Assembly (NCBI RefSeq): GCF_042466665.1
Contig: NZ_CP162102.1
Span: forward strand, 7,750,001 to 7,814,000
DNA from: Peterkaempfera podocarpi
GTDB taxonomy: Bacteria; Actinomycetota; Actinomycetes; Streptomycetales; Streptomycetaceae
DNA length: 64,000 nucleotides
Direction of reading: 5' to 3'
Shown here: one piece after another, positions 26,040-35,983 of the stretch
Position numbering within the stretch: the stretch's first letter is position 1
Layout: the number at the start of each line of letters is the position of its first letter
Program-made: the position numbers and the translations under genes
Notes under the pieces: model-generated
The model's input: only the letters and a program-made list of their open reading frames with translations
Told to the model about the DNA's origin: nothing
The model's database searches: none

Positions 26040-26642
26040 GGCGGCTCCTTCATGTGGCGCGGCCCCGCGTGATCCACCGCGGGAATTTCAGAGTGGCCCG
26101 AAATGATCTGGTTCGCCCATCGGGCCCGGCCCGGACCGCCGGGGGCGGGAGGGGGGCCCGTTCTCCATGGCGGTATCGCCGGCCCGGGACCAGTACTCCG
26201 TTCCGGCGTCCCCGGGCGATCGGCTGGTGGGGGAACGTCCGCAGCCTGCGCCTCACCGCGACCGCCTGCCCCCTGCCCCCTGCCCCCTGCCCCTTGCCCT
26301 CCGCCGCGAGATCACCGCGCGCAACGCGGAGCGCACCGGCCTTGGGGTCCGGCTGACCGGACACCGGCAACGCGCGCACGACGGACCGATCCGAGCCGAG
26401 ATGCGGACGCCGAGCAGCTCGTCACCTTTCGGACATGCTGAAGTCCACTGGCGGTCAGGCGTTTCGGCCTGGCGGTACTTCGGTAGAGGGACTAGCGTGA
26501 TCTACAGAGCAGTCGTGGTTCCGAAGTCGTTCGCCCGCGGTCACCCTGACACGGGCGTTTTTGCTGTCCAGCCCCTCCGGACCAGGGCGATTACCTCCGA
26601 ACCCGCACCGCGTGGGTTCGTATCCCTCCGAAGGAGACAGGC
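26040..26642. other. Intergenic region: heptamer repeat and cold-shock leader
   Basis: About 600 bases. It holds a short heptamer repeat TGCCCCC (three perfect copies 26267-26287 and a variant to 26294) and, from about 26490, the promoter/leader region of the cold-shock gene. No other gene is supported on either strand. Confidence 0.5.
26532..26562 (+). promoter_or_regulatory. Hairpin plus T5 in the leader of the cold-shock gene
   Basis: CGCCCG (26532-26537) pairs with CGGGCG (26552-26557); inside, GTCA (26540-26543) pairs with TGAC around CCC; five T follow at 26558-26562. This is a compact intrinsic-terminator-like element about 80 bases before the start codon of the cold-shock gene. It may act as an attenuator or temperature-responsive structure, or terminate upstream readthrough. 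Confidence 0.45.
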
Positions 26643-26846
26643 ATGGCCAAGGGCACTGTGAAGTGGTTCAACAGCGAGAAGGGCTTCGGCTTCATCGAGC
26701 AGGAGGGCGGCGGCCCCGACGTCTTCGCCCACTACTCGAACATCGCGGCTCAGGGCTTCCGTGAGCTGCAGGAGGGCCAGAAGGTCGAGTTCGACGTCAC
26801 CCAGGGCCAGAAGGGCCCGCAGGCGGAGAACATCCGGCCCCTCTGA
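26643..26846 (+). CDS. Cold-shock protein (CspA family)
   Basis: 67 residues from ATG with AAGGAG at 26631-26636. Single OB-fold cold-shock domain: GTVKWFNSEKGFGFIEQEGG contains RNP1 (KGFGFI), and DVFAHYSNI contains RNP2 (VFAHY). Length is exactly that of bacterial Csp proteins. It binds single-stranded RNA/DNA and melts mRNA structure. The long leader before the gene, with a terminator-like hairpin, is typical of genes of this family whose synthesis is controlled at the mRNA level. A strong terminator follows. Confidence 0.97.
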   Translation: MAKGTVKWFNSEKGFGFIEQEGGGPDVFAHYSNIAAQGFRELQEGQKVEFDVTQGQKGPQAENIRPL

Positions 26847-26858
26847 CCTGTGCGTTGA

Positions 26859-26886
26859 GGCCCGGCACCCCACCAGGTGCCGGGCC
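26859..26886 (+). terminator. Terminator of the cold-shock gene
   Basis: Perfect 11-bp stem GGCCCGGCACC (26859-26869) with GGTGCCGGGCC (26876-26886), six-base loop CCACCA, followed by TTCGTG. It starts 13 bases after the stop codon. Confidence 0.85.
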
Positions 26887-28048
26887 TTCGTGCTGTGGGC
26901 CGCCCGGCGTGGTCCTTGCCCGTCCCCGATACCGCGGCCCCGAGGACCAGGACGATCTCGGCCTGTTGTTGCCGGCCTGACGCGTCAGTTCGATGCCCAT
27001 CGCGGACATGGTGGTGCCCCGACCCGGGATCAGCCGGCCGGGGCCTCCGTCGTCTGCCGACTGCGTGGCACGGTGACAGGCCCCGCATGGCACCTGCACG
27101 TTCCGGGCCCGGCCGGTCGGCGAACGCAGCCTCGAACGGATGGTCACCATGCCGTTCCCGCAGCCCTTCGCCGAGCACCGGCGGTCCTTCGTCCGCACCG
27201 GCCCCGCGCCGCCGGTCCGGGCCTGCCGTGCCACGCCGAGGGCCCTTGACTTCGCCGGCCCTGGCGCCTGCCCGCCCCGGTCGGCAGCGCCCTGCTTCGA
27301 GCACCGCCACCATGTACGGCCCCGTTTCCTCCCCTCCCGTCGCAGCTGGTTGACCGGACGGCCGGTCCGGAGGGCGGGACCGCACCCGTCCGTCCCACCT
27401 CCTCGTGCGGGCCGGGGTGCGGGTGGTCCTCGGTGGGCACGTCGCCAGAAGCGGTGAGAGGTTCTGCCTCTCAGGTGGGAGGAATCCGGTCCTGGCGTGG
27501 GGCCTGGTCGGGCGCGCAGGGTGGGCGCGGCGGCTCTGGACCGGGGAGGGCGCGGCCTGCCGCGGTCGTGGTGGGTCGTCCCGGGGCGGGCCGCTGAACG
27601 GCATGGGGAAGGGGAGGTGTTCCGGGGTGATCGCGGCACTGCTCATCGCGGCCCCTCGCAGCCGTCGGGCGGGGGGCGCCCGGTGTCCGCGGCGGCTGTC
27701 CTTGACGGGGCAAGCAGAGTCGGTATCTACTTCACTCGACAACCACTTGCTTGCTGAGGCAAGTTCCGGCGCGCCTGCTGCGCCCCCGAATCACCCGCGG
27801 AGTCCGGTCGGAGTCCATGGATCCCGGGACGAACCGCCTCCGGTACGCGATGAAACGCAGGACGGGACCGATGAACACACTCCGCCACGTGCTTCGACAA
27901 CTCGGCGGCTCCCGCGGGCGCTCCGGCCCGCACCACCTCTGACGCTGCTCCGACGACGCCCTTGCGGGCCACCCCGTCCCCGCAGGGCCGCGTGGGCCGA
28001 CGGAGTTTCCGGTTCCCAAGGGCGGGGCGCGATGCGGAAGGCGGCCGA
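26887..28048. other. About 1.1 kb without a supported gene
   Basis: Several long open frames cross this stretch on both strands, but their translations are Arg/Pro/Gly strings with no recognisable family and no ribosome site, and the frames do not show consistent third-position bias. The right end contains the GGAAGGCGG ribosome site of the LAL regulator. This could be decayed coding DNA. Confidence 0.4.
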
Positions 28049-30907
28049 GTGCAGCGGAGTTCCGGTCCGGACGGTCCCCGGTTCGTCGGACGCGACGCCG
28101 AGCTGCGGCGCGTGACGGAGGCACTGAGACGACGTCCCGCCCTCGTCCTGGTGGAGGGCGAGGCCGGGATCGGCAAGAGCCGCCTGGTGCGAGAGGCCCT
28201 GGCGGAGGTGGTTCCGCAAGGGCCGCGCCCCCTCGTGGCGGTCTGCCCGCCGTACCGTGAGGCACTGACCCTGGGACCGATCGTCGACGCTGCCCGCCAG
28301 GCCGCCCCGAGCGGCGCCGAGGTGGCCGGCCTCGGGCTTTCGGCGCTGGCCGGGACGCTACGGCCGCTCTTCCCCGAATGGGCGGACGGCCTGCCCCCCG
28401 CGCCTGAGCCGCTGGCCGACGCGGGCGCCGCCCGGCACCGCCTGATCCGGGCGTTCGCAGAGCTGCTGGGCCGGCTCGGCACCGGAATCCTGGTGGTCGA
28501 GGACGTGCACTGGGCGGATGAGGCGACATTGGAGCTGCTGCTGTTCCTCGCCGCCCAGCAACCGCAACCGCAGATGCCACCGCGACGGCAGGTGCCACCG
28601 CCACCGCTGCCGCTCAGCCTGATGCTGACCTACCGCCCCGAGGAGGTGACCGCCGACTCCCTGCTGCTCCGTCTCTCCTCCCGGGTCCCGACAGGAGCAG
28701 GAATCAGCCATGCCCGGGTGGACCTCGGCGCACTCGCGGTGGCGGACACCGCGGAGCTGGTCTCGTCGATGCTGGACGACGAGCAGGTCTCCGCCGCGTT
28801 CGCAGCGTTCCTGCACGAACGGACCGCGGGAGTGCCACTCGTGCTGGAGGAGTGCGTCCGGCTGATGCGGGACCGGGCGGACATCGTCCGGCGGGACGGC
28901 GAATGGGTACGGCGCACGCTCGGCGAGATCGCCGTGCCGCCGACCATCCGGGACGCCGTCACCGAGCGGGTTGCCCGACTGGGCGCGGACGCCCAGCGGG
29001 TGCTGCTGGCCGCTGCCGTACTGGGTGACCCGGCGGACGAGCGCACGCTGGGCGCAGTCGGCGGACTGGCCGGGGCAGAGAGCTCGGTGCTCGCCCCCGT
29101 GGTCGCCGCCGCGGTCTCCAGCGCTCTGCTCAGCGGCCTGCTCGTCGAGGACGCATCGGGCCCGGGCCGGATCGCCTTCCGCCATGCACTCGCTGCGCGG
29201 GCGGTGTACGACCGGGTGCCACCCGCCGAGCGGCGGGCCGCCCACCGGCGCGCCGCCGCCCTGCTGGAGACCGCCCGGCCGCGGCGGATCGGACGCCTCG
29301 CCCACCACTTCCGGGAGGCGGGCGAGACGGCGCGGTGGTGCGAGTACACCGAGCAGGCCGCGGATGTCGCCCTCGCCTCCGGCGACCACCTCACCGCTGT
29401 GACCCTGCTGCACCAACTGATCACCGAGCCGCTGCTGCCCGCCGAGGCGGTCGCTCCGCTGGTGCGGAAGATGCCGTTCCTGTCGTTCACCGGCTATGCC
29501 CGGCGTGCGGAGGCCGTCGCCGCCCTGCGTGCCGTCCTGGAGACGGACCGGCTCGGTCCGCGCGACCGCGCCGATGTGCGCGGCCAGCTCGGGAGGGTGC
29601 TGTTCAGCCTCGGTGACTACGCCGCCGCAGCGGTCGAGTTGGAGCTGGCCGTACCCGACCTCGGGGAGGGCACCTTCGTCGATGCCTGGGCGATGACCGT
29701 GCTCGGACTGCCGTGGGTCGGGCCGTGGCCCGCCACCACCCATCTGCGCTGGCTGGACCGGGCGCAGCGGTTCGCGGCGGGCGCCGAACTGGCTCCGCAC
29801 GAGCGGATGTGCCTGCTGGTCAACCGTGCGACCGCGCTCCTTGAACTGGGCGAGGAGTCGGGCTGGGCCCTCGCGGAGGAACTGGGCGACGACGAGTCCA
29901 CGCCGCAGCTGGCCGTGGAACGCGCCCGTGCGGAGCTGAACATCGGCGATGCGGCGATGCGGTGGGGGCGGTACACGGAGGCCCGGGCCCGGCTGACCCG
30001 CGCCGTCGATGTCGCGGGCCGGCAGGACCTGGAGATGGTCCGGATCATGACGCTGGTGACGCTGCTGCGTCTGGACTACCTCACCGGTGCCTGGCAGGGG
30101 CTGGCCGAACGGGCGGAGCACTGGGCGGGCACGGCGGATGTGCCGGTCTGCCGCCTGGAGGCGCTGCTGGTGGGAGCCCAGCTGAGGCTGGCGACGACGG
30201 AGGGGGACGGACAGCTCGAAGAACTGCTGCGGACGATCAGGGAGGACAGCGAGCGCCGCGGCATCATCGCCCTGTGGCTGGAGTCCGCCGCGGCCCATGC
30301 CCGCCTGCGGCTCTCCGCCGGCGACGCCGAGGAGGCGCTTGCGCTCACCGAGGACTCCGTACGCCTGATCACCGGCAAGTCCATGTGGGTCTGGGCGACG
30401 GAGACCGCGCCCGTGCGGGTGGCGGCACTGACCGCGGTCGGGCGGCGAACGGAGGCGGAGCAGTTCGTCGCCGCCTTCGAGGAGGGGCTCCGCGGACGGC
30501 ACGCCCCGGCGGCGCAGTCGGCACTGGAGGAGTGCCGGGCGCTGTCCGCCGAGGGCCGGGGGGAGTTCGAGGCGGCTGCCCAGGCATGGGGCGAGGTGGC
30601 CCGGGCGTGGTCGCGGCTGCCGAGGCCGCACGAGGAGGCGCGGGCCCGGGAGGCCGCCGAGCGCTGCGTCCGGGCCGCGCGGGGGGTGTGGCGCGGCGGG
30701 CGGCGCGGATACGGGAGCAGGCTGTCGCCGCGGGAGCTGGAGGTCGTACGGCTGGTCCGGCAGGGGATGACGAATCGTCAGATAGCGGTTGAACTGTCGC
30801 GGTCGCCCAGCACGGTGGCGGCACAGCTGAAGTCCGCGATGCGCAAGTACGGAGTGACGTCCCGGACCGCGCTGGCAGTGAGCGTGACGCAGGCGGGACT
30901 CGACTGA
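28049..30907 (+). CDS. LAL-type (AAA ATPase + LuxR HTH) transcriptional regulator
   Basis: 952 residues from the GTG at 28049 (purine-rich GGAAGGCGG just upstream); the frame is open further upstream without homology. FVGRDAEL begins the AAA domain; GEAGIGKSR is Walker A and GILVVEDVHWADE is Walker B. A long helical TPR-like middle region follows (many ERAREA/A-rich helices). The last ~60 residues, LSPRELEVVRLVRQGMTNRQ...STVAAQLKSAMRKYG, are a LuxR-type helix-turn-helix. LAL regulators bind ATP and a small ligand and usually activate nearby secondary-metabolite or secretion genes. The S53 protease and a small peptide gene directly downstream on the same strand are plausible targets. Confidence 0.92.
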   Translation: MQRSSGPDGPRFVGRDAELRRVTEALRRRPALVLVEGEAGIGKSRLVREALAEVVPQGPRPLVAVCPPYREALTLGPIVDAARQAAPSGAEVAGLGLSALAGTLRPLFPEWADGLPPAPEPLADAGAARHRLIRAFAELLGRLGTGILVVEDVHWADEATLELLLFLAAQQPQPQMPPRRQVPPPPLPLSLMLTYRPEEVTADSLLLRLSSRVPTGAGISHARVDLGALAVADTAELVSSMLDDEQVSAAFAAFLHERTAGVPLVLEECVRLMRDRADIVRRDGEWVRRTLGEIAVPPTIRDAVTERVARLGADAQRVLLAAAVLGDPADERTLGAVGGLAGAESSVLAPVVAAAVSSALLSGLLVEDASGPGRIAFRHALAARAVYDRVPPAERRAAHRRAAALLETARPRRIGRLAHHFREAGETARWCEYTEQAADVALASGDHLTAVTLLHQLITEPLLPAEAVAPLVRKMPFLSFTGYARRAEAVAALRAVLETDRLGPRDRADVRGQLGRVLFSLGDYAAAAVELELAVPDLGEGTFVDAWAMTVLGLPWVGPWPATTHLRWLDRAQRFAAGAELAPHERMCLLVNRATALLELGEESGWALAEELGDDESTPQLAVERARAELNIGDAAMRWGRYTEARARLTRAVDVAGRQDLEMVRIMTLVTLLRLDYLTGAWQGLAERAEHWAGTADVPVCRLEALLVGAQLRLATTEGDGQLEELLRTIREDSERRGIIALWLESAAAHARLRLSAGDAEEALALTEDSVRLITGKSMWVWATETAPVRVAALTAVGRRTEAEQFVAAFEEGLRGRHAPAAQSALEECRALSAEGRGEFEAAAQAWGEVARAWSRLPRPHEEARAREAAERCVRAARGVWRGGRRGYGSRLSPRELEVVRLVRQGMTNRQIAVELSRSPSTVAAQLKSAMRKYGVTSRTALAVSVTQAGLD

Positions 30908-31034
30908 GAGGCGCGACCGCTCCGCCTCGACGTGGCCATTCTTTAACCCATCTGCCCAATCGCAAGCGTCCGTTCACCCGACCCATACTCGCCGGGGCCG
31001 CGTCCGCCAGGGGCGCGGCGACGGAGGGGCGTTC

Positions 31035-31166
31035 ATGAGCGGTGCAGCCGAGGCGAGCCCGTGCGATCACGGTGCGCACGGCGAACACGGCGAACACGAC
31101 GAGCCCGAGGGCGCGGACGGGGAGACAACCGACCGCGAGGAGCCCTCCGGCTACGAGCCGCTCTGA
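31035..31166 (+). CDS. Short His/Glu/Asp-rich peptide, 43 residues
   Basis: ATG at 31035 with GGAGGGG at 31023-31029, stop at 31164-31166. The peptide begins MSGAAEASPCDHGAHGEHGE and continues with an acidic stretch (DEPEGADGETTDREE), ending GYEPL. It holds one Cys and four His in an HGxHGEHGEH-like run. It could bind a metal, act as a leader peptide for the protease gene that starts 33 bases downstream, or be a small secreted-less factor. Family not recognised; start and composition make translation plausible. Confidence 0.45.
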   Translation: MSGAAEASPCDHGAHGEHGEHDEPEGADGETTDREEPSGYEPL

Positions 31167-31199
31167 CCTCTCCCACCCCCGAATGAAGGGTTGCTGTCC

Positions 31200-34100
31200 A
31201 TGATGAGACGCGCACGCCTGCGCGCTCCGGTTTCCTTCGTCATAGCCGCCTGCCTCGGCACCTTCGCCGGGGCCCAGACCTCCGCTGTCGCCGCCGATCC
31301 GGCGGCCGGGGCCCGGCAGCACGCCGCCGGGCAGCCTGCGGCATCGCTCGCCCCGGGGTCCACGCTGGCGGCCCAGCTGGCCGCCGTACGGGCGCAGCAG
31401 CCGGCTTCGGCCGCCCCGGCCGGCGCAGTCGGCAGCGTGACCCCGGCGTGCGAGGTGCCCAAGTCGAAGACCGCGGCGCGGTGCTTCGCACTGCACGTCA
31501 ACAACACGACCGGCCGGTCCGCCTCCGACACCCCCCACGGCCTGACGCCCGGTGACCTCGTCAGCGCCTACAACCTGCCGAAGGACGGGGGCGCCGGTGC
31601 GACGATCGCCATCGTCGACGCCTATGACAACCCGAACGCCGCGGCGGACCTCGCCGTGTACCGTGCGCAGTTCGGCCTGCCGCCGCTGAAGCCCGGGCAG
31701 TTCACCAAGGTCAACCAGCGTGGGTTGCAGCGTGACTACCCGACGGCCGACGAAGGCTGGTCAGCCGAGATCTCGCTCGACCTCGACATGGTGTCGGCCG
31801 TTGCTCCCCAGGCGGACATCGTCCTGGTCGAGGCAGACAGCGCCGACTTCGACTCGCTCGGCCAGAGCGTGAACGAAGCGGTCGCCCTGGGCGCGAACTA
31901 TGTGTCCAACAGCTACGGGTCGGGATACTCGGCGATAGCGGGCTCTGGCGAGTCGCCGGACACCGTGCAGTTGTCCAAGAAGTACTACGACCACCCCGGT
32001 GCCGCGATCGTGGCCAGCAGCGGCGACGACAACTACGGGGTGAGCTACCCGGCCTCCTCGCCGTATGTCACCTCCGTCGGAGGCACCTCGCTGGTCCGCG
32101 ACCCGTCCACCGCGCGCGGATGGAGCGAGTCGACCTGGAACAGCGGCAGCCACGGCCCGGGTTCCGGTTGTTCGCTCATCCAGCCGAAGCCCGCGTTCCA
32201 GAAGGACACCGGCTGCGCACAACGCACCGTCGCCGATGTGTCGGCGGTTGCCGACCCCGCCACCGGTGTGGCGGTGTACGACACCTACGGCTCCCACTAC
32301 GGCACCGGCTGGGTGCAGTACGGCGGCACCAGCGCATCCTCGCCGATCATCGCCGCGACCTATGCGCTCGCCGGGTCGATCCCCGACGGCGGGGAGCCCA
32401 ACAGCTATCCGTACGCGCACCCGGGCAGCCTCAACGATGTGACCTCGGGTTCCAACGGCACCTGCCAGCCCGTCTACCTCTGCCAGGCAGGGCCGGGCTA
32501 CGACGGACCCACCGGCCTCGGCACGCCGAACGGGACCGCCGCGTTCTCCAGCGGACCGTCCGGCGTACTCAGCGGAACCGTCACGGAGGGATCCACGGGC
32601 AAGCCGGTCTCCGGCGCCGAGGTCCATGTGTCCGGTGCATCGTCGGCGTCGGCGGTCACAGGTCCCGACGGCACGTACCGGATGCGGTTGTCGACCGGGG
32701 CCTACGACATCGCGGTGAGTGCCTTCGACTACGGGGACACGTCGGTGGACGGCGTCACCGTCAGCGCTGACGCGACCAGCACGGCCGATGTCAAGCTCAC
32801 CAGGATCCCGCTGGTGACGGTCAGCGGGACCGTCGCGGACGCGTCCGGGCACGGCTGGCCGCTCTATGCGAAGATCACGGTCGACGGCACGCCCCTCGCG
32901 CCGGTCTACAGCGACCCGGTCACCGGCAGGTACTCGGTGAAGGTGCCGCAGAACGGCCACTACGCGCTGCACGCCGCTGCCAACATCCCCGGTTACACCG
33001 AGCGCGACACCAGCGTGACCACACAGGCCAAGGACACCGTCCACGACATCGGCCTGACCGCCGAGGTGCTGCCGGAGCTCGGCTCCGCGCCCGGTTACAC
33101 CCAGCAGTCCGAAGGCAACAACGAGACCTTCGACGCGTCCACCACGGCGCCGGCCGGCTGGAGCGTCGACACCGCGGCGGGGGACCCCTGGCTCTTCGAG
33201 CACGGCCTGCTGAACTTCGGGAACTTCGGCGATGCGCACGTCGAGGGCTGGACCGGCGGCAGGGCGGGGGACACGACGCTGATCACCCCCGAGTTCCAGG
33301 TGCCGGCCGTCGAGACACCGTTTGTGTACTTCAACACCCACGTCAACGGCGGCCTTGCCACGGTGGAGTACACCAAGGACGGCGGCAGGACCTGGACGAC
33401 GGTCTGGTCGGAGAACGGGGAGTACACCGGTGGGGTCGGGTTCACCCTTCCCTCCGACGGCAAGGCGGTCTCCGCGCGTCTCAGGTTCCGCTACCAGCAG
33501 TACACATCGGAGGCGGGCGCCGCAGCGGGCTGGTTCCTGTACGACGTCCGGACGGGTGGCGCCAAGCTGGTCAAGCAGCCCGGTGGCCTCATCGTCGGGA
33601 ACGTCACCGACGGCAACACCGCGAAGCCCGTCGACGGTGCGACGGTGGCCCTGGCCAACGGGCCGGAGCAGCCGGTGCACAGCGCTCCCATGGCCGGACG
33701 CGTCGGTCGTGAGGACGGCTTCTACTGGCTCTTCACCACGTTGACGGGCCACCGGTCCGTCACCGCGAGCATGCCTCTCTACAAGACGGCCTCCGAGAAG
33801 GTGAAGCTGGTTGCGGACCGGACGACGGGCGTCGACCTGGCGCTGCACGCCGGCCGGCTGGGGACCAGTGGTCCGGTCAACGGGACCGTGGCGCCGGGGC
33901 GTTCGGTGACCCGTGACCTGACACTTACCAACACCGGCGATGCGCCCCTCAGGGTCAAGCTCAACGAGTCCGCCGCAGCGGGGGCTTCGGGTCCGGCCTG
34001 GAGCGCGGCTGCCGACCTGCCCGGCGTCACAGCCAGTATGGTCGGCGGCAGCAATGACGGCACCGTGTACGCGGGCCTGGGCTCCGGCGCCGACGCCTTC

Positions 34101-35132
34101 GTGCCGACGGCGGCGTTCTACGCCTACGACCAGAGCGGCCGCACCTGGCAGCAGAAGGCCGACGCACCCTCTGCGGTCGCGGCTGGATCCGGCGCCTTCA
34201 TCGGCGGCAAGTTCTACGTCAGCGGCGGCTACTGGGTCGCGCCGGACTTCTCGGCGATCGGGATCGAGACCAGGACGCAGGTCTACGACCCCGCCAGCGA
34301 CTCCTGGAGCACGGCGGCCGAGAACCCCAATGCGCTGGCGGACGCAGGCACCGCGGTGCTCGACGGCAAGCTGTACACCGTCGGCGGTATGACCGTGGAG
34401 GACGCCTTCCACAGCAACGTCAGCGTCTACGACCCCAAGACGAACAAGTGGAGCACGGTCCACCCCTACCCCGAGCGCATCTTCGGTGCGTCGTGCGGTG
34501 GAATCGACGGCAAGCTCTACTGCGCCGGTGGTCTGGCCGCCCTCACCTCGGGCGGTGCGGGAGGCCGGGAGGTCGAGGACGCCTTCGTCTACGACCCCGC
34601 CCGCGACTCCTGGACCCGGATCGCCGACCTGCCGATCGACATGTCGGATTCGGCGTACGGCGTGGCCGACGGACGGCTGCTGGTCTCCGGTGGATTCACG
34701 GACAACGCCGAGAATGTGACCGCCCAGGCCTACACCTACGACCCGGAGATGGACTGGTGGTCCCGGCTGCCCAGCGCCCAGGCGGGGCGGAACCACGCGG
34801 TGGGCGTCGTCGGGGCGGAGGGCTTCTACTCCCTCGGCGGTGTGGCCGACAATCTGGCCACGTCGGCGACGACCTCGGTGCTGTCCGGCTACGACCGTAC
34901 CGACGCCGTGGACGTCCCCTGGCTGTCGGAGAGCAGGACCGTGCTGACCATTCAGCCGGGCCGGCATGCGACCGTACGGGTCAGGCTGGACGCGAGTGGG
35001 GCGGCGCCGGCTACGTCGGCGCCCGTGACCGCGTCGCTCGGATTCGAAGTCGACGGGCCCTATGACACGGGCACCGTGCCGGTTTCGATGACGGTGCAGC
35101 CGCCGCGCCACGGGGCGGTCGGCAACCACTGA
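31200..35132 (+). CDS. Secreted sedolisin (S53) protease with regulatory-like and kelch repeats
   Basis: 1310 residues from ATG at 31200 (GAAGGG ten bases upstream). Residues 1-35 form a signal peptide (FVIAACLGTFAGAQTSAVAA). Residues about 100-450 are the S53 domain: AIVDAYDNPNAAADLAVYR, WSAEISLDLDM giving Glu190 and Asp194, the oxyanion/Asp region VASSGDDNYGVSYPASS, and YGGTSASSP with Ser378. Then come two carboxypeptidase-regulatory-like beta domains (about 455-620), a jelly-roll-like module (about 640-790), another regulatory-like module, and five to six kelch motifs (about 930-1230; WSTAAENPNALADAG, FGASCGGIDGKLYCAGG). S53 enzymes are acid-stable serine-carboxyl endopeptidases. The extra domains probably bind polymers or the cell surface. 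A strong terminator follows. Confidence 0.92.
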   Translation: MMRRARLRAPVSFVIAACLGTFAGAQTSAVAADPAAGARQHAAGQPAASLAPGSTLAAQLAAVRAQQPASAAPAGAVGSVTPACEVPKSKTAARCFALHVNNTTGRSASDTPHGLTPGDLVSAYNLPKDGGAGATIAIVDAYDNPNAAADLAVYRAQFGLPPLKPGQFTKVNQRGLQRDYPTADEGWSAEISLDLDMVSAVAPQADIVLVEADSADFDSLGQSVNEAVALGANYVSNSYGSGYSAIAGSGESPDTVQLSKKYYDHPGAAIVASSGDDNYGVSYPASSPYVTSVGGTSLVRDPSTARGWSESTWNSGSHGPGSGCSLIQPKPAFQKDTGCAQRTVADVSAVADPATGVAVYDTYGSHYGTGWVQYGGTSASSPIIAATYALAGSIPDGGEPNSYPYAHPGSLNDVTSGSNGTCQPVYLCQAGPGYDGPTGLGTPNGTAAFSSGPSGVLSGTVTEGSTGKPVSGAEVHVSGASSASAVTGPDGTYRMRLSTGAYDIAVSAFDYGDTSVDGVTVSADATSTADVKLTRIPLVTVSGTVADASGHGWPLYAKITVDGTPLAPVYSDPVTGRYSVKVPQNGHYALHAAANIPGYTERDTSVTTQAKDTVHDIGLTAEVLPELGSAPGYTQQSEGNNETFDASTTAPAGWSVDTAAGDPWLFEHGLLNFGNFGDAHVEGWTGGRAGDTTLITPEFQVPAVETPFVYFNTHVNGGLATVEYTKDGGRTWTTVWSENGEYTGGVGFTLPSDGKAVSARLRFRYQQYTSEAGAAAGWFLYDVRTGGAKLVKQPGGLIVGNVTDGNTAKPVDGATVALANGPEQPVHSAPMAGRVGREDGFYWLFTTLTGHRSVTASMPLYKTASEKVKLVADRTTGVDLALHAGRLGTSGPVNGTVAPGRSVTRDLTLTNTGDAPLRVKLNESAAAGASGPAWSAAADLPGVTASMVGGSNDGTVYAGLGSGADAFVPTAAFYAYDQSGRTWQQKADAPSAVAAGSGAFIGGKFYVSGGYWVAPDFSAIGIETRTQVYDPASDSWSTAAENPNALADAGTAVLDGKLYTVGGMTVEDAFHSNVSVYDPKTNKWSTVHPYPERIFGASCGGIDGKLYCAGGLAALTSGGAGGREVEDAFVYDPARDSWTRIADLPIDMSDSAYGVADGRLLVSGGFTDNAENVTAQAYTYDPEMDWWSRLPSAQAGRNHAVGVVGAEGFYSLGGVADNLATSATTSVLSGYDRTDAVDVPWLSESRTVLTIQPGRHATVRVRLDASGAAPATSAPVTASLGFEVDGPYDTGTVPVSMTVQPPRHGAVGNH

Positions 35133-35147
35133 CGAGGGCGCAACGGC

Positions 35148-35189
35148 GGTGGGACCGGGTGCTGTGCACCCGGTCCCACCGTCTTTTGG
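35148..35189 (+). terminator. Strong terminator after the S53 protease gene
   Basis: 16-bp perfect stem CGGTGGGACCGGGTGC (35148-35163) with its complement 35167-35182, loop TGT, followed by TCTTTTGG. Confidence 0.9.
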
Positions 35190-35306
35190 CTGTGCATACG
35201 CCGTCCACGCCCGGGCCCTGACCTCATCGGCGCGACCACCGGCCTGCCCACGGCGTTCGGCCCGACCGCGGCCTTCGCCAGGGGGCGCGCCGTCGCCCGA
35301 CCGGGG

Positions 35307-35983
35307 TCACCGCTGTTCGGCGAGTTCCCGCAGTCCGTGTTCCAGCAGTGCGAACGCGTGTTCCGCGTCGGCCGCCGCGCCCGCGTAGCGCGCGTCGGCG
35401 GGCTCCCCGTAGGCCATGCGCTCGGCGTTGTCCTGGGCCAGCGCCCACTGGACCGAGACGATCTGGACGGCAGCAAGCCGCGCGTGAGTTCCGGAGTGTC
35501 CGCCGTTTCCTGCAGTGCCTGGGCGAGTGCCCGTTCGGCGCCGGTCTTGAAGCGCTCCATCCGAGCCACCAGCGAGGGTGCGTCGAGGATCATCCGGTGG
35601 ACCCTGCGCACCTGGGGGTGGTCGTTGAGTCCGGTGATCGGGTCCCGTTCGCGCAGCCCCTGGAGGAAGTGCTCGCGCAGTGTGGTGAGCGGGGCGGTCC
35701 GGGGCGGGCGGGCCCGCACCACGCGTGCGGTCTCGGTCTCGTGGTCGGCGAGGAGATGCACCACGAGGTCTTCCTTGGTCGGGAAGTAGGCGAAGAGCGT
35801 GCGTTTGGACACCTCGGCCGCCTCGGCCACCTGGGCCACCGAGACCTGGTTGAAGCCGTGCTCGAGGAAGAGCGTGATCGCCGCCTCGGAGATCGCCGTG
35901 TGGGTCCGCTGCTTCTTGCGTTCCCGTAGCCCTGGCTTGCCGTCCACGGCGTCCACCGTAGCAAATGGCTTCCCCGGGAGCAT
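35307..35983 (-). pseudogene. TetR-family repressor, interrupted by a one-base frameshift
   Basis: From ATG at 35983 the product has a TetR HTH (GLRERKKQRTHTAISEAAIT, FLEHGFNQVSVAQVAEAAEV, SKRTLFAYFPTKEDLV). The frame is normal through ETADTPELT, then coding character moves to the next frame (RLAAVQIVSVQWALAQDNAE, then LLEHGLRELAEQR, stop at 35307). The junction near 35487 reads ACGCGCGGCTTG where ACGGCGCGGCTTG would keep frame, i.e. one G missing. It is divergent from the FAD monooxygenase gene, the usual target of such a repressor. If real, the monooxygenase would be derepressed; a sequencing error is also possible. Confidence 0.75.

Noticed and set aside
26267..26294. TGCCCCC heptamer run as a regulatory element of the cold-shock gene
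   Set aside because: It lies 350 bases upstream of the start codon and looks like simple-sequence slippage.
26750..27742. Minus-strand frame of 330 codons over and beyond the cold-shock gene
   Set aside because: It runs antisense through the cold-shock gene and its terminator and has no domain; treated as chance.
31761..35129. 1122-codon minus-strand open frame opposite the S53 protease
   Set aside because: No family signature, no ribosome site, and the plus strand has a complete protease with triad and kelch repeats. Antisense shadow. The same applies to long frames at 28358-30631, 36422-37231, 38881-40920 and 42357-44132 on the minus strand.
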